A stretch of 64,000 bases of DNA from Aplectana chamaeleonis (taxonomy: Eukaryota > Nematoda > Chromadorea > Rhabditida > Cosmocercidae). The translations under genes and the position numbers were made by a program. The notes under the pieces were generated by a model. The model saw nothing but the letters and a program-made list of their open reading frames with translations. It made no database searches and had not been told where the DNA came from. Of the stretch, positions 23,067 through 34,417 are shown piece after piece. Every line of letters starts with the position of its first letter. Positions within the stretch are counted from its first letter, which is position 1. The stretch spans positions 620,001 to 684,000 of the forward strand of contig JAPDOI010000136.1 of NCBI GenBank assembly GCA_029168955.1, written 5' to 3'.

Positions 23067-23195
23067 CACCACCGCCTCCGCCTCCGCCTCCGCCTCCGCC
23101 TCCGCCTCCGCCTCCGCCTCCGCCTCCGCCTCCGCCTCCGCCTCCGCCTCCGCCTCCGCCTCCGCCTCCGCCTCCGCCTCCGCCTCCACCTCCGT
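23067..23195. repeat. (CCTCCG)n microsatellite
   Basis: About twenty near-perfect hexamer copies. It produces artefactual polyproline, polyglycine and polyarginine frames. Confidence 0.95.
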
Positions 23196-23421
23196 CCGTC
23201 GAAAACCATTTTTTGGAAGGCGTGGACCAAATCGCTCGAAAATTTGTGACTAGAGGTAATCGGCCACGGGAATGACGAAAATAATTGTCAGAACTCACCA
23301 TAATGACTTCTGGGCCCCTAACGGGCGTTTGAAACTCGGAAACCGGCCTCTCAAGAATAGTTTATGAAAATGGTGGGTTTTTCGTTATCAGTCATTGTTT
23401 TCTTAGACTCCATATAAACAC

Positions 23422-23548
23422 CTTGCTCTCCAGGGTGGTGTACTTTGAACGTCCGGCTCGGAAGAGGACGCTGTGCGGGTTGATGTACTTGACCGCGGCG
23501 CGTATTCGTTCAAAGCGCACCATCGATAAGAAGGCGTCGCAGGATGTG
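23422..23548 (-). CDS. 127-nt exon-like block, unknown protein
   Basis: On the minus strand, a CTTCAG acceptor at 23549-23554 precedes 42 open codons (CDAFLSMVRFERIRAAVKYI ... NPHSVLFRAGRSKYTTLESK) ending at an AAG|GTG donor at 23420-23421. Third positions are mostly G or C, unlike the flanks. Acceptor phase is 2 and donor phase is 0. I do not recognise the family and found no neighbouring exon. The block is the left edge of the 21-bp satellite, which would then lie in the upstream intron. It may be a captured gene fragment, since the region is bracketed by hAT ends. Confidence 0.4.
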
Positions 23549-23570
23549 CTGAAGTGTCGGTTGACTATGT

Positions 23571-26500
23571 GAGACCTCAGTAGGGGTGTGCAGGACGTCG
23601 TAGAATGTGGGCAGGGCCTCAGTAGGAGTATGCAGGACATCATCGAACGTGTGCAAGACCTCAGTAGGAGTGTGCAGGACATCATGGAACGTGTGCAAGA
23701 CCTTAGTAGGAGTGTGCAGGACATCATGGGACCTGTGCAAGACCTCAGTAGGAGTGTGCAGGACATCATGGAACGTGTGCAGGACCCCAGTAGGGGTGTG
23801 CAGGACGTCGTAGAATGTGTGCAGGACCTCAGTAGGAGTGGGCAGGACATCATGGAACGTGTGCAAGACCTCAGTAGGAGTGTGCAGGACATCATGGAAC
23901 GTGTGCAGGACCCCAGTAGGGGTGTGCAGGACGTCGTAGAATGTGTGCAGGACCTCAGTAGGAGTGGGCAGGACATCATGGAACGTGTGCAAGACCTCAG
24001 TAGGAGTGTGCAGGACATCATGGAACGTGTGCAAGACCTTAGTAGGAGTGTGCAGGACATCATGGGACCTGTGCAAGACCTCAGTAGGAGTGTGCAGGAC
24101 ATCATTGTACCTGCGCAGGACCTCAGTAGGAGTGTGCAGGACATCATGGAACGTGTGGAAGACCTCAGTAGGAGTGTGCAGGACATCATGGAACGTGTGC
24201 AAGACCTTAGTAGGAGTGTGCAGGACATCATGGGACCTGTGCAAGACCTCAGTAGGAGTGTGCAGGACATCATTGTACCTGCGCAGGACCTCAGTAGGAG
24301 TGTGTAGGACATCATTGTACCTGCGCAGGACCTCAGTAGGAGTGTGCAGGACATCATGGAACGTGTGGAAGACCTCAGTAGGAGTGTGCAGGACATCATG
24401 GAACGTGTGCAAGACCTTAGTAGGAGTGTGCAGGACATCATGGGACCTGTGCAAGACCTCAGTAGGAGTGTGCAGGACATCATTGTACCTGCGCAGGACC
24501 TCAGTAGGAGTGTGTAGGACATCATTGTACCTGCGCAGGACCTCAGTAGGAGTGTGCAGGACATCATAAACGTGTGGAAGACCTCAGTAGGAGTGTGCAG
24601 GACATCATGGAACGTGTGCAGGACCGTAGTAGGAGTGGGCAGGACATCATGGGACGTGTGCAAGACCTTAGTAGCAGTGGGCAGGACATCATGGGACGTG
24701 TGCAGCACCCCAGTAGGGGTGTGCAGGACGTCGTAGAATGTGTGCAGGACCTTAGTAGGAGTGTGCAGGACATCATAGGACCTGTGCAGGACCCCAGTAG
24801 GGGTGTGCAGGACCTCAGTAGGAGTGTGCAGGACATTATGGTACCTGTGCAGGACCTCAGTAGGAGTGTGCAGGACATCATGGGCCTGTGCAGGACTCCA
24901 GTAGGGGTGTGCAGGTCGTCGTAGAATGTGTGCAGGACCTCAGTAGGAGTGTGCAGGACCTTAGTAGGAGTGTGCAGGACATCATGGGCCCTGTGCAGGA
25001 CCCCAGTAGGAGTGTGCAGGACATCATGGGACCTGTGCAGGACCCCCAGTAGGGGTGTGCAGGACCTCAGTAGGAGTGTGCAGGACATTATGGGACCTGC
25101 GCAGGACCCCAGTAGGGGTGTGCAGGACGTCGTAGAATGTGTGCAGGACCTCAGTAGGAGTGTGCAGGACCTTAGTAGGAGTGTGCAAGACATCATGGGA
25201 CCTGTGCAGGACCCCAGTAGGGGTGTGCAGGACCTCAGTAGAGTCTGCAGGACATTATGGAACGTGTGCAAAACCTTAGTAGGAGTGTGCAGGACATCAT
25301 GGGACCTGTGCAGGACCCCAGTAGGGGTGTGCAGGACGTCGTAGAATGTGTGCAGAACCTCAGTGGGAGTGTGCAGGACCTTAGTAGGAGTATGCAGGAC
25401 ATCATGGGACATGTGCAGGACCCCAGTAGGGGTGTGCAGGACGTCGTAAAATGTGTGCAGGACCTCAGTAGGAGTGTGCAGGACCTTAGTAGGAGTGTGC
25501 AGGACATCATGGGACCTGTGCAGGACCCCAGAAGGGGTGTGCAGGACGTCGTAGAATGTGTGCAGAACCTCAGTAGGAGTGTGCAGGACATCATGGGACC
25601 TGTGCAGGACCCCAGAAGGGGTGTGCAGGACGTCGTAGAATGTGTGCAGAACCTCAGCAGGAGTGTGCAGGACATCATGGGACCAGTGCAGGACCCCAGT
25701 AGGGGTGTGCAGGACGTCGTAGAATGTGTGCAGAACCTCAGTAGGAGTGTGCAGGACATCATGGGACCTGTGCAGGACCCCAGTAGGAGTGTGCAGGACG
25801 TCGTAGAATGTGTGCAGAACCTCAGTAGGAGTGTGCAGGACATCATGGGACCTGTGCAGGACCCCAGTAGGGGTGTGCAGGACGTCGTAGAATGTGTGCA
25901 GGACCTCAGTAGGAGTGTGCAGGACCTTAGTAGGAGTGTGCAGGACATCATGGGACCTGTGCAGGACCCCAGAAGGGGTGTGCAGGACGTCGTAGAATGT
26001 GTGCAGAACCTCAGTAGGAGTGTGCAGGACATCATGGGACCTGTGCAGGACCCCAGTAGGGGTGTGCAGGACGTCGTAGAATGTGTGCAGAACCTCAGTA
26101 GGAGTGTGCAGGACATCATGGGACCTGTGCAGGACCCCAGTAGGGGTGTGCAGGACGTCGTAGAATGTGTGCAGGACCTTAGTAGGAGTGTGCAGGACAT
26201 CATGAAACGTGTGCAACACCCCTGTAAGGATTAGCAGGACTTCATGGAATGTGTGCAGGACATCAGTAGGAGTGTGCAGGACATCATGAAGCGTGTGCAG
26301 GACCCCAGTAGGGATTAGCAGGACGTCATGGAATGTGTGTAGGACCTTAGTAAAATTGTGCAGGACATCATAGAACGTGTGCAGGACCCCAATAGGGGTG
26401 TGCAGGACATCAAGGAATGTGTGCAGGACCTTAGTAGGAGTGTGCAGGACATCATGAAACGTGTGCAAGACCCTGTAAGGATGAGCAGAACTTCGTGGAA

Positions 26501-26622
26501 TGTGTGCAGAACATCAGTAGGAGTGTGCAGGACATCATGAAACGTGTGCAAGACCCTGTAAGGATGAACAGGACTTCAAGGAATGTGTGCTGGATCTCAG
26601 TAGGAGTGTGCAGGACCTCAGT
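23571..26622. repeat. Satellite of 21-bp monomers, about 3.05 kb
   Basis: The alternating monomers GACCTCAGTAGGAGTGTGCAG and GACATCATGGGACCTGTGCAG (each 21 bp, written here as type examples in two halves: GACCTCAGTAGG/AGTGTGCAG and GACATCATGGGA/CCTGTGCAG) form 42- and 84-bp higher-order units. Roughly 145 monomers are present. As 21 is a multiple of 3, frames stay open for hundreds of codons on both strands (for example 24564-26468 minus, heptads like VLHTPTE, and 25257-26234 plus, heptads like VQDLSRS). These are most simply explained by the repeat. Monomers are more diverged at the right end. Confidence 0.9.
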
Positions 26623-26970
26623 TTAATGCTCAGGACACCGTATGCAAGCCAGGCATCCGAATCTACAAGAACGATAGTTAAGTCCGCCAGAACAGGGCTA
26701 CCGTAATCTCACTCGAGTTAGCTCTAAAATTTTCTAAGTTCTGACTCCGAATTCGCTTCATCTTCCCTACAGGTGGTGATGTTTTCCTGCTTTGTAGTCC
26801 ATGCAGATCCTCAACTGCTGACCTCTGGAGCAGGACGGTGTGTGAATCAAGACACACCGCTCTTTCACTTCTTTTATACTTTACCCTTGGTCAATTTTGT
26901 ATCATCCAATTTGTTTACGAGAGCCGAATAACATTATTCCTAAGATTACGGTAGCCCTCTTCTGGCGCAC
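26623..26970. other. No gene or repeat recognised
   Basis: About 350 bp of unique-looking sequence between the satellite and an A element. Confidence 0.4.
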
Positions 26971-26974
26971 TTAA

Positions 26975-27420
26975 AGGCAGTGTTCACGACAAATCTCGTT
27001 CTCGAGGTCTCGGTGTGAAACTCTAAGTTGGCAGGTGCTGTAGAGGATAGGGTCTAAGAAGGCAACGAAAACTGGCCAGATATGAATACAAACGGCTTTG
27101 AAAGCTCTCCCGATGCGCCTACCTATCCCGGTCCGCCCCCGATCGGACGAGCTTGTGGCGCCGCACGCGTTTCGATGGCAAATTGCCAAGCAACTCTGCC
27201 GCAATTAGCATTACCGATTCGCGCAGATTTCGCGATTAGCGCGCGCTTGACGAAATCAGCAGGGCCCATGATTCTCGTCCACGCCCTGAATTAAGAAGCC
27301 GTTATTTTGACTTATTCTGGACGTTTTTCTTCGCTGTTTCTTCACTATTAGTTACCTCACGACAAAACAATCCCATTTTTGGGTCGAACTCGAGTCCGAT
27401 ATTCATCGTGAACACTGCCT
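26975..27420. mobile_element. TTAA family A, copy 2
   Basis: TTAA on both sides (26971-26974, 27421-27424). Starts AGGCAGTGTTCACGACAAAT and ends ATCGTGAACACTGCCT. It is collinear with 6884-7333 and 43113-43524. Confidence 0.9.
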
Positions 27421-27961
27421 TTAACTATCGTTCCTTTTCCGAAACAGACATATGGGCCGGCGCAGACGAGCCACATCAGCATGAACCGGTGAAGTTTGGC
27501 TAGAGCGGCTGACCCTGGGTATATCCTAGACGTGGTGGGGCCACCCAAGATTTACTCATAGAAATGATTAAAAACTCTGATAAAAGAGGCTGATACTGCG
27601 CTATCAATCACTGTTTTTATTAGAGCTCTGCGGAAATACTTCGACTGGTAGCCTCACCAATTAGCCGTTCATTTCATTTCTGTCTTGAATGGTGCGTGCC
27701 CCCCCCCGTCTAGAATAGTGCCTAGAACCTGTACAATTGGGTCATTTTGAAGCTCATTTCTTCATTTTTCGACTTTTAAATTCAAAAAGTATATGCCTTG
27801 CATCTATTTGTAGGAAGCCGCGTTGCAACAATTATCTTGCAGTCTTAGCAACGGAGCGGTTGTCTCCTCATTTCTACCACTATGTTTTCGAAGAAAAACA
27901 ACAACTTGACTTTTAGCGATTGTCCATGTTTTAGAAGGAAACCCTTGAAAAAGTTGTGAAA

Positions 27962-28765
27962 TTTCTGAAAGTTGGGCTCCGCAGAAAAGGTCAAGGATTT
28001 GGCATTGCTCTAAAATGTAGTGAAATTGTTTCATTAGATTTGGCTATCGAACAGATTTTCTAAATGTAGTGAAATAGTTGAATCGATTTGGCTGTTGTTG
28101 GTATATGAAGATAAAATAATCATTAAATGTAGTGAAATTGTTGCAAACGGATTTGGCAGGAGCTCTATGAATTATCACAGTCAAATCACGCGTCAGAAGG
28201 GGTTTTTCTTGGAGCGCATATTGAACCAAATGAGAACAAGAATAAGTCTAGCAGCAAAAACTTTCCATACAATGTGAATCGTGAAAGCGTTGAGGACACG
28301 AAGACATAGCGTCAGTAGCTAATAAATTGTGTTACATTTCGTTTTCGTGATTTTTATCTAATCAGTGAGGGAAGAGGGAAGGTCTAGTACCTAAGTGGGA
28401 GCTACACTGAAAAGGCAGAATAACATTCGAGAACCTTATTTCTAGCCCATAAGGCCACGTTTCGTTCAGCATTGTTGACTGAGGTTTATTATTTTTTCTT
28501 TTTGTCTTCATTCGCTCGCCAGAGGACCTTCTGACGCGTGATTTGACTGTGATAATTCATAGAGCTCCTGCCAAATCCGTTTGCAACAATTTCACTACAT
28601 TTAATGATTATGTTATCTTCATATACCAACAACAGCCAAATCGATTCAACTATTTCACTACATTTAGAAAATCTGTTCGATAGCCAAATCTAATGAAACA
28701 ATTTCACTACATTTTAGAGCAATGCCAAATCCTTGACCTTTTCTGCGGAGCCCAACTTTCAGAAA
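27962..28765. mobile_element. Foldback V with nearly identical 239-bp arms
   Basis: Left arm 27962-28200 and right arm 28527-28765 are inverse copies with one mismatch by eye, separated by a 326-bp loop. Each arm contains three copies of AATGTAGTGAAATTGTT-like sequence followed by GATTTGGC. No open frame of interest was found in the loop. Arm identity implies recent origin or ongoing conversion. Confidence 0.85.
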
Positions 28766-28923
28766 TTCAGTTATGAAAATGCACGACCAAACGCCGTAGC
28801 GGTTGACTCTCTTCAGAAATTCGACTCCCAAAGTTCCAAACTCATATAATATCAGTTTGGAAATTTCGGATTCGAAATCCCGTCGAGAGTTTACCTTTAT
28901 GGTGTTTGATCGTGTATTTTCAC

Positions 28924-29033
28924 AACTGGATTTGGCTCTTTCAGATTCTGAAGGAGGCGAAACCGTCGAAACGTCAGTCGATTGGAGCCTGATACCACCT
29001 CGTGCAAAGCTGCAGTCAACGTCAACAATATTG
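28924..29033. repeat. Right arm of an inverted pair with 22752-22855
   Basis: GGCGAAACCGTCGAAACGTC and CCTCGTGCAAAGCTGCAGTC are the inverse of the left arm. The intervening 6 kb includes the satellite, an A element and foldback V. Confidence 0.7.
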
Positions 29034-29454
29034 AACTAATGCAGAGGTTCAACGAGAGTCGTAACTGTTTGGAACTGACTCTTGAATTCACCACTTTTCC
29101 TCTCGTAGCTAATTGCCTTCGGGGATGTACATCTGCCAGAAGTTGTTTCGGAAATCCCCATGAAACTCTTTGTCGAATAGTGTTTCCAGGTCAGAAGAAT
29201 ATTTTCCCTGTCCTTCAGCAAATTTCAATTCACGAAATACCGGTTTTTTGCTTGTAACTTTTGAACCGCTGAAGATGGATGCGTGTTTCGAAATCTCCGT
29301 AAACTTGTGCAAGGAAGTGCACATTGGGTTTCAACCCTTATTTTTTTAATAAGCCAGCCAGTTATTTAGAGCCAAACCTCATATTTAATTTCTATATCGG
29401 GGTGGAACTTCTGTCCGCAGTTGCAGACGACCGCTTCTGCAGCCTGCAGCTTAA

Positions 29455-30088
29455 AGGTAGTGTCCACGATAAAAATCGTTGTTGTGTTTTACCGCCTATC
29501 TTGAAAACGGTCCTATGCTAATTCCAATAATGTCTCTGAAATCGTACAAGACCTCCTGGGAACGGAGTTATGGTCCCTCAGACATTGAGCTAGGGAAGCA
29601 TGATGGACGAGTTGTCCGGGGCTTGTAACTTCCGTCTTTTGCAGCCGATGTATGCGAGCTGACCTGGGTAAAGATAGAAGTTGAGAATGAAGGGAAGAAC
29701 GGGGCTACTTATCGGAAACCATCGCTCATCCCACGATCTCGAGTTTTCATTTGTTCACGTCGGAGGGCGGACATTGCGCTCTTGGGGTTTGCCTTGCGCT
29801 CGAAGTGGCAACTTCGGGTTCTTTTAGGGCTCTTCCTGGCTCGTTTTCATGCGCTCTTTCGACGTCAACGTTACAGTGTACTTCTCAACTACCTACTCCT
29901 AGTGGAAACTGAAACACATTTTCATCATTCCTGCGTCTGCGGCCCTGCTGTGCGGTCGGTTCCCCCTTTGCTTGGACTTCGTGTCAATAATCGTTTTGCG
30001 TCAAGTATTCTCTTCTATTATCATTCTCTATCGTCACTCGTCTACATCTGCGTAGCTCATAGTGGCAAGTGAGCAAAGTTTATCCCCC
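29455..30088. mobile_element. TTAA family H, interrupted copy, left part
   Basis: TTAA at 29451-29454, then AGGTAGTGTCCACGATAAAA. It matches 49038-49525 and 59118-59602 through GATGGACGAGTTGTCCG, CTTCCGTCTTTTGCAGCCGA and TTCATTTGTTCACGTCGG, then diverges. The expected end (TTTACCGTGAACACTGCTTT, then TTAA) appears only at 38157-38182, after elements N and LINE-1. I infer both were inserted into this copy. Confidence 0.55.
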
Positions 30089-30579
30089 CTCAGACATAAG
30101 GGCGGACTTATCGCGCACAGAACTTGCCGAATAGTACTTACCGCGCTCAGGAACCGTTTTGACCGCGATCGAAAGCCCAATTAGGACTTACCGCGAATAA
30201 ACACGCGGTCAGAGCGATTGCATTTCTGTGCTCGCGATACAACCGCTTCGCCATCCGGTCGGATCGCGCGCAAACGCAGTAATAGGACTGATGTCGCACA
30301 AAAATCGGACTGACCGCGTTCAACCGTGAGGTGGTGTGTGTGGTGTGTTCTAAGCGGTTCTGCGTCTCAGTTCACGCGCAAAGCTAAAATTCGAATTTGC
30401 GCGCTTTTTCATGATGGAGTCCATTTTTTTGTATTTATCTGTACTTCATCACGGTTCTTTCTTATTGGTTCATGTTGATCTCGTATTCATTCATGGATGT
30501 TGTTTTTGTTGTTTGTTCTCGTAAGGAACAACAACAACATTGTTGTTCTTTCTGATTTTCCATAAATTTCTGGCTGACG

Positions 30580-31040
30580 AATCGTGGGACCACCATAGCT
30601 GTTCTGTATTGCTTCCTTTGAAGTTTCCCCGTTGCGAGTCGTGGTGGGACCACCATAGCCGTTGCATATTGCATCATTCAAACTTTCTCAGTGATAAATC
30701 GTGGTGGGACCACCGTGGGTGTTGCATATTGAATCCTTTGAGCTTTCTTCTTTTCGGATCGTGGTGGGACCACCTCATTTGTTGCGTATTGGGCCCTTTC
30801 AAGCTTCTCCGTCACGAATCGTGATGGGAACACCATAATAGTTGCGAATTGCGTCCTTTAAAGTTTCTCGGTTACGAAACGTAGTGGGACCATCGTAGTA
30901 GTTGCATATTGTGTCCTTTAAAGTTTCTTTGTTACCAATCGTGGTGAGACCTCCGTAGCTGTTGCATATTGCGTCCTTTAAACTTTCTGAATTTTCTTCG
31001 TTGCCAGTCGTGGTGGGACCACCGCAGCTGTTGCCTATGG
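30580..31040. repeat. 60-bp minisatellite, about seven units
   Basis: Units begin TGGGACCACC and contain GTTGCATATTGCGTCCTTTA. The period is exactly 60 bp between 30645 and 30945. The array resumes at 32588 after element O. Its open frame (30540-30824, plus) repeats a 20-residue unit with SWWDH and is probably incidental. Confidence 0.85.
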
Positions 31041-32587
31041 CGAAGAATACTACGTGGCCTTGAGCTGTGGCTCACTACTCGCCGCGGTCGCATTGCGGCG
31101 TCGCAATAAGAGCACGCTTACCTCTGTTTCAGTGGGATGTCAGAGTGGGAGCCGAATGCGTAATCATTCACATGCTCTGGTTTCCTTCCATCATTTGAGG
31201 TGGTGTAACAAACACAAGAAATCATTTCACCTCAAGTATTGGCAACTGATTATGACTCAGGGCAGCGTGCATTTCGAGTATAGAGTAAATCAACTAGGTA
31301 CTATTTTCAGGATAATAATAATATTACAATTTTGTTGTGTTATTTTCACTATAGTGTTACTATCTCTTTGTTTCATATAACTGATTATCACCGCATTTCC
31401 TGATATACCTAATCTGAACCCTCTTCGCACTTTGATACATCAGCGTCAGAACCTTCATAATTCGGAAGATACCTAATTTTTAGTCAGAACTAATCCTCTT
31501 TCATTGCCCAAAGGTCATCCCGATCACTTTTTTTACCCAAATATTTATACGAAATGTTTATATATGTGATCTTGTGAAGAGTGTATTCTGCCAACCGGCT
31601 GCGATTCTTCTTTTACACGTGGTGTTTCTTTACCGTATTTCATCTCGAGGACGGTAGTGGAGTAGATTCGGCCTCAGTTCGCCATTAACGTGGGAACTGG
31701 AGCATTGCAATTTTTGAAACATACCCCTCCGTCTTTTCTAGACCGCTTGCTGAATGATAGGTTTTCTCGCAAGTATGTCAGGGAAATGTATTGCAGTCCT
31801 TGAATTTAGCCATTTTAACATCATTTTTCACCTGCTACACCTGTGCCTCTGAGCACTCGTGAACCCCCTTATGTGCCTATACAGGTTCTTGAATGCAAAA
31901 GGCTTTAGCTTGCATAAGGGGCAAAAAGTTGATGTGTTCTCCGTGCCTGAATGATTTCCGTAAGGGTTTCTGAGACCGATCCTCTGTTGGCAGTCTTGTG
32001 AGAGATAACTGATAATCTCAGGTGTTAATCCTAGGAAATAAGGAAGAAGAATGTCTCACAATAAGAAATTATTCAAAGTATAGAAGAAGGAGAGTATAGT
32101 TGTACACGAACAAAATTTTCGAAATTTTTTTCGTTCGTCATCTTTCGTTCGAAAATTCGTCGAACTAAGTTTTTTCAAATTCCGTTCGTTCGAAATTTTG
32201 TCGAACGAATTTTTTTCATTTTTCGTTTGTTCGAATTTTTTTGCGAAATTGTACATCTATAGAAGAGAGTGATGACTGTTAGAAACCAGACACTATTAAC
32301 ATGATCACGAGTGATGGAGTTTGACCTCCGTCAGTTTTACCTGACATTTAACACCCATGCTCCATCACTGGAAGTAGGAACCATTGTTGATTGCCAATAA
32401 TGGCTTTGTAGACAGCGGCATTCATGCCGCCTGAACACCTGTACATTGTTGTCTGTCATGTTCTTCTTCATCCCACCACAACCCCATCTAAAGGCGTTGG
32501 CGACGTATGAGCGTGCTCTAATTGCAACGCCGCGACGCGACCGCGGCGCGTAGTGAGCCACAGCTCAAGGCCACGTAGTATTCTTCG
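31041..32587. mobile_element. Element O, 1547 bp with ~78-bp TIRs
   Basis: Left end CGAAGAATACTACGTGGCCT and right end AGGCCACGTAGTATTCTTCG. The arms extend about 78 bp with a few mismatches. The 7-bp direct repeat CCTATGG flanks it (31034-31040, 32588-32594). Removing the element and one CCTATGG restores a normal 60-bp minisatellite unit. The interior holds an A/T-rich foldback. No transposase was seen. Confidence 0.85.
32096..32258. mobile_element. Foldback P built of TTCGTTCGAA words
   Basis: TAGTTGTACACGAAC on the left and GCGAAATTGTACATCTA on the right enclose repeated TTCG/CGAA words. It belongs by architecture to the word-array elements seen elsewhere in the window. Confidence 0.6.
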
Positions 32588-32669
32588 CCTATGGCGTCCT
32601 ATAAAGTTTCTCGCTATCCAGGCGTGCTATTGAATGTGGTAACATCAACAGCGCTAGACTTCAGGGGAC

Positions 32670-32880
32670 GGATGCATCAACGCGCCGGGTTGGGGCAGGG
32701 CAGTCGGCATCTTTGACGATCGCAGTGCGAGGGCAGTAGTTCATCTAATCAATAGTGCCCCAGCAGTGTTTTTTGCTGCGCTAGCTGCCCCAGCCCCCTA
32801 GGTGGGTTTTTTGAATAACAGAGATCTTCAAAGGCGCAGACTGCCCTGCCCCTGCCCCAACCCGGCCTGTTGATGCATTC
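32670..32880. mobile_element. Foldback FF
   Basis: GATGCATCAACGCGCCGGGT then TGGGGCAGGGCAG; the inverse ends at GTTGATGCATTC. Arms are about 35 bp and the element is about 210 bp. Confidence 0.7.
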
Positions 32881-33761
32881 GGCCCAGCTTCAAATCCTAC
32901 GCGGAACACGGTGTTGACGTTTATGATACAATAAAGCGCTCCTTGGCTAGCCGAAGGTTACGGTAGCACAAGATCCCGAGTGCTAAAATTTCTACGTGCT
33001 ACTGCTTCATGATGTCGTTACATCCTGTCCCTACGAGTTTGTTGGTCTACTACGATGTCATTACGCTGGTTCATCCCGTAATAAACAATTACAATTTTCC
33101 TGTCAATTGCGTCATTTGTACCGTTTTCATCCCGAGTTTGTGATTTTTCGCTTCAGAATGCGTTGGGTCGTGGTCTCTTGATTTATATCAGCCACAATAT
33201 GCTTAGCTTTCTATCGTTCCGGCCTGGCTCCAGTTGATTTCCTGTGAAGCTCACGGTTAGTTAAACCTAGTCGTTTTCTGAGTTTCTGATAAAAACTCTT
33301 TTTCATGATTTCAGAGCGATTTTATGCCGTATGTGAATCATTTGGATAGTGATCAGTCTGTAATTGCCTGGCACGAAATTCGCCATTTTTGGCACGAAAT
33401 TGCCACGCTCTCACGACCACGAATTTCTACATTTGGTGAATGCTTATAAATGTCCCTCTATTGGTCTGTGGGATGGTATCTTTTGTAAAAAATCGGAATT
33501 CCCTTTATTCACAGCGCAAGCCACGCTCGCGAGGCTACTGTCTTCGCTTCTCCTCCACAATCGCTGTCTCTTACCTCTGCTACCGACTCGCATTCGTAGG
33601 AAGCATGGGAGTTTCTCTGTGACACAGTCTGTATCCGCCTGACACTGGCGTTCGTACACTTGGTTGGCGCCGAATTGTCTCGAAAGGACTAAAAAATTGT
33701 CTCTGTAGACCGATTTCCGGAATTGTAGGCCATCCAAGTCATTTTTGGGTGACCTCTAAGT

Positions 33762-33982
33762 GAGCGCCCATAGTTAAGAATAACAAGCGACCTCTGTCGT
33801 TACGGGAGGTACGGTTGAGAATGATATAATGATTGTATCCTTGACGATTGTGGCTATCTATACATACCTCGCTCTATTGAGCTGTAGATAGCCGCGGTAG
33901 CTCAAGATACAATCAATAATAAATGTTTAGCCGCACCTCCCCTAGCGACGGTGATCTTTTGTGTTTGTGGCTATGGGCGCTC
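33762..33982. mobile_element. Foldback Q
   Basis: GAGCGCCCATAG at the left and CTATGGGCGCTC at the right. Inner arms share GGGAGGT and GATTGTATC blocks in inverse orientation. 221 bp, nested in element N. Confidence 0.75.
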
Positions 33983-34417
33983 CATAGAACCCCATACTGT
34001 TTACTTTCGAGGGCCACCCGTGGAAAAAACTTGTTTGGCCCTGTAGGGTTGACAGCACGCAGGTCTACGGCTACGTCCTGAAGGTTTGTGCGCGGTATGT
34101 CCTATTATGATGACAGTGTACTGATCGCCTGCTCTTTTAGTGTTGACCGCGCTCTAAAGACGGGTCGATCGCTCCAATTGCCGGTTTGATCGCCCTCAAA
34201 TACCGGTTTGATCGCCGTCGATCACGCGATTGTTCCTATTGTGCGTCGCGATAAGTCTGCTCCTATGTCTGAGCCGAAATTTGCCACTTGGAAAGGTACA
34301 TTGTTTCGTTGCCGCGTTTGGTTGGTGAATCATCAGTCTTTACCCGACTAATCAATATTTCACACAACGACATGGATCACTGGAGCCACGCCCAAAAGAG
34401 TTGCGATCAAGAGCAGA

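Larger units (their letters stand above)
30089..34273. mobile_element. Element N, 4.2 kb with 27-bp TIRs
   Basis: Left terminus CTCAGACATAAGGGCGGACT and the inverse at 34247-34273 match with three differences over 27 bp. Both flanks are rich in GACCGCG, GATCGC and CGGTTTGATCGC words. The interior holds a 60-bp minisatellite, element O, and foldbacks P, FF and Q. No transposase frame was recognised, so it is non-autonomous or very decayed. A clear target duplication was not found. Confidence 0.6.

Noticed and set aside
22985..23301. Polyproline, polyglycine and polyarginine frames
   Set aside because: All are translations of the (CCTCCG)n microsatellite.
24564..26468. 634-codon repetitive protein
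   Set aside because: The 21-bp satellite is open in several frames on both strands; there is no start context, splice signal or non-repeat domain favouring this one.
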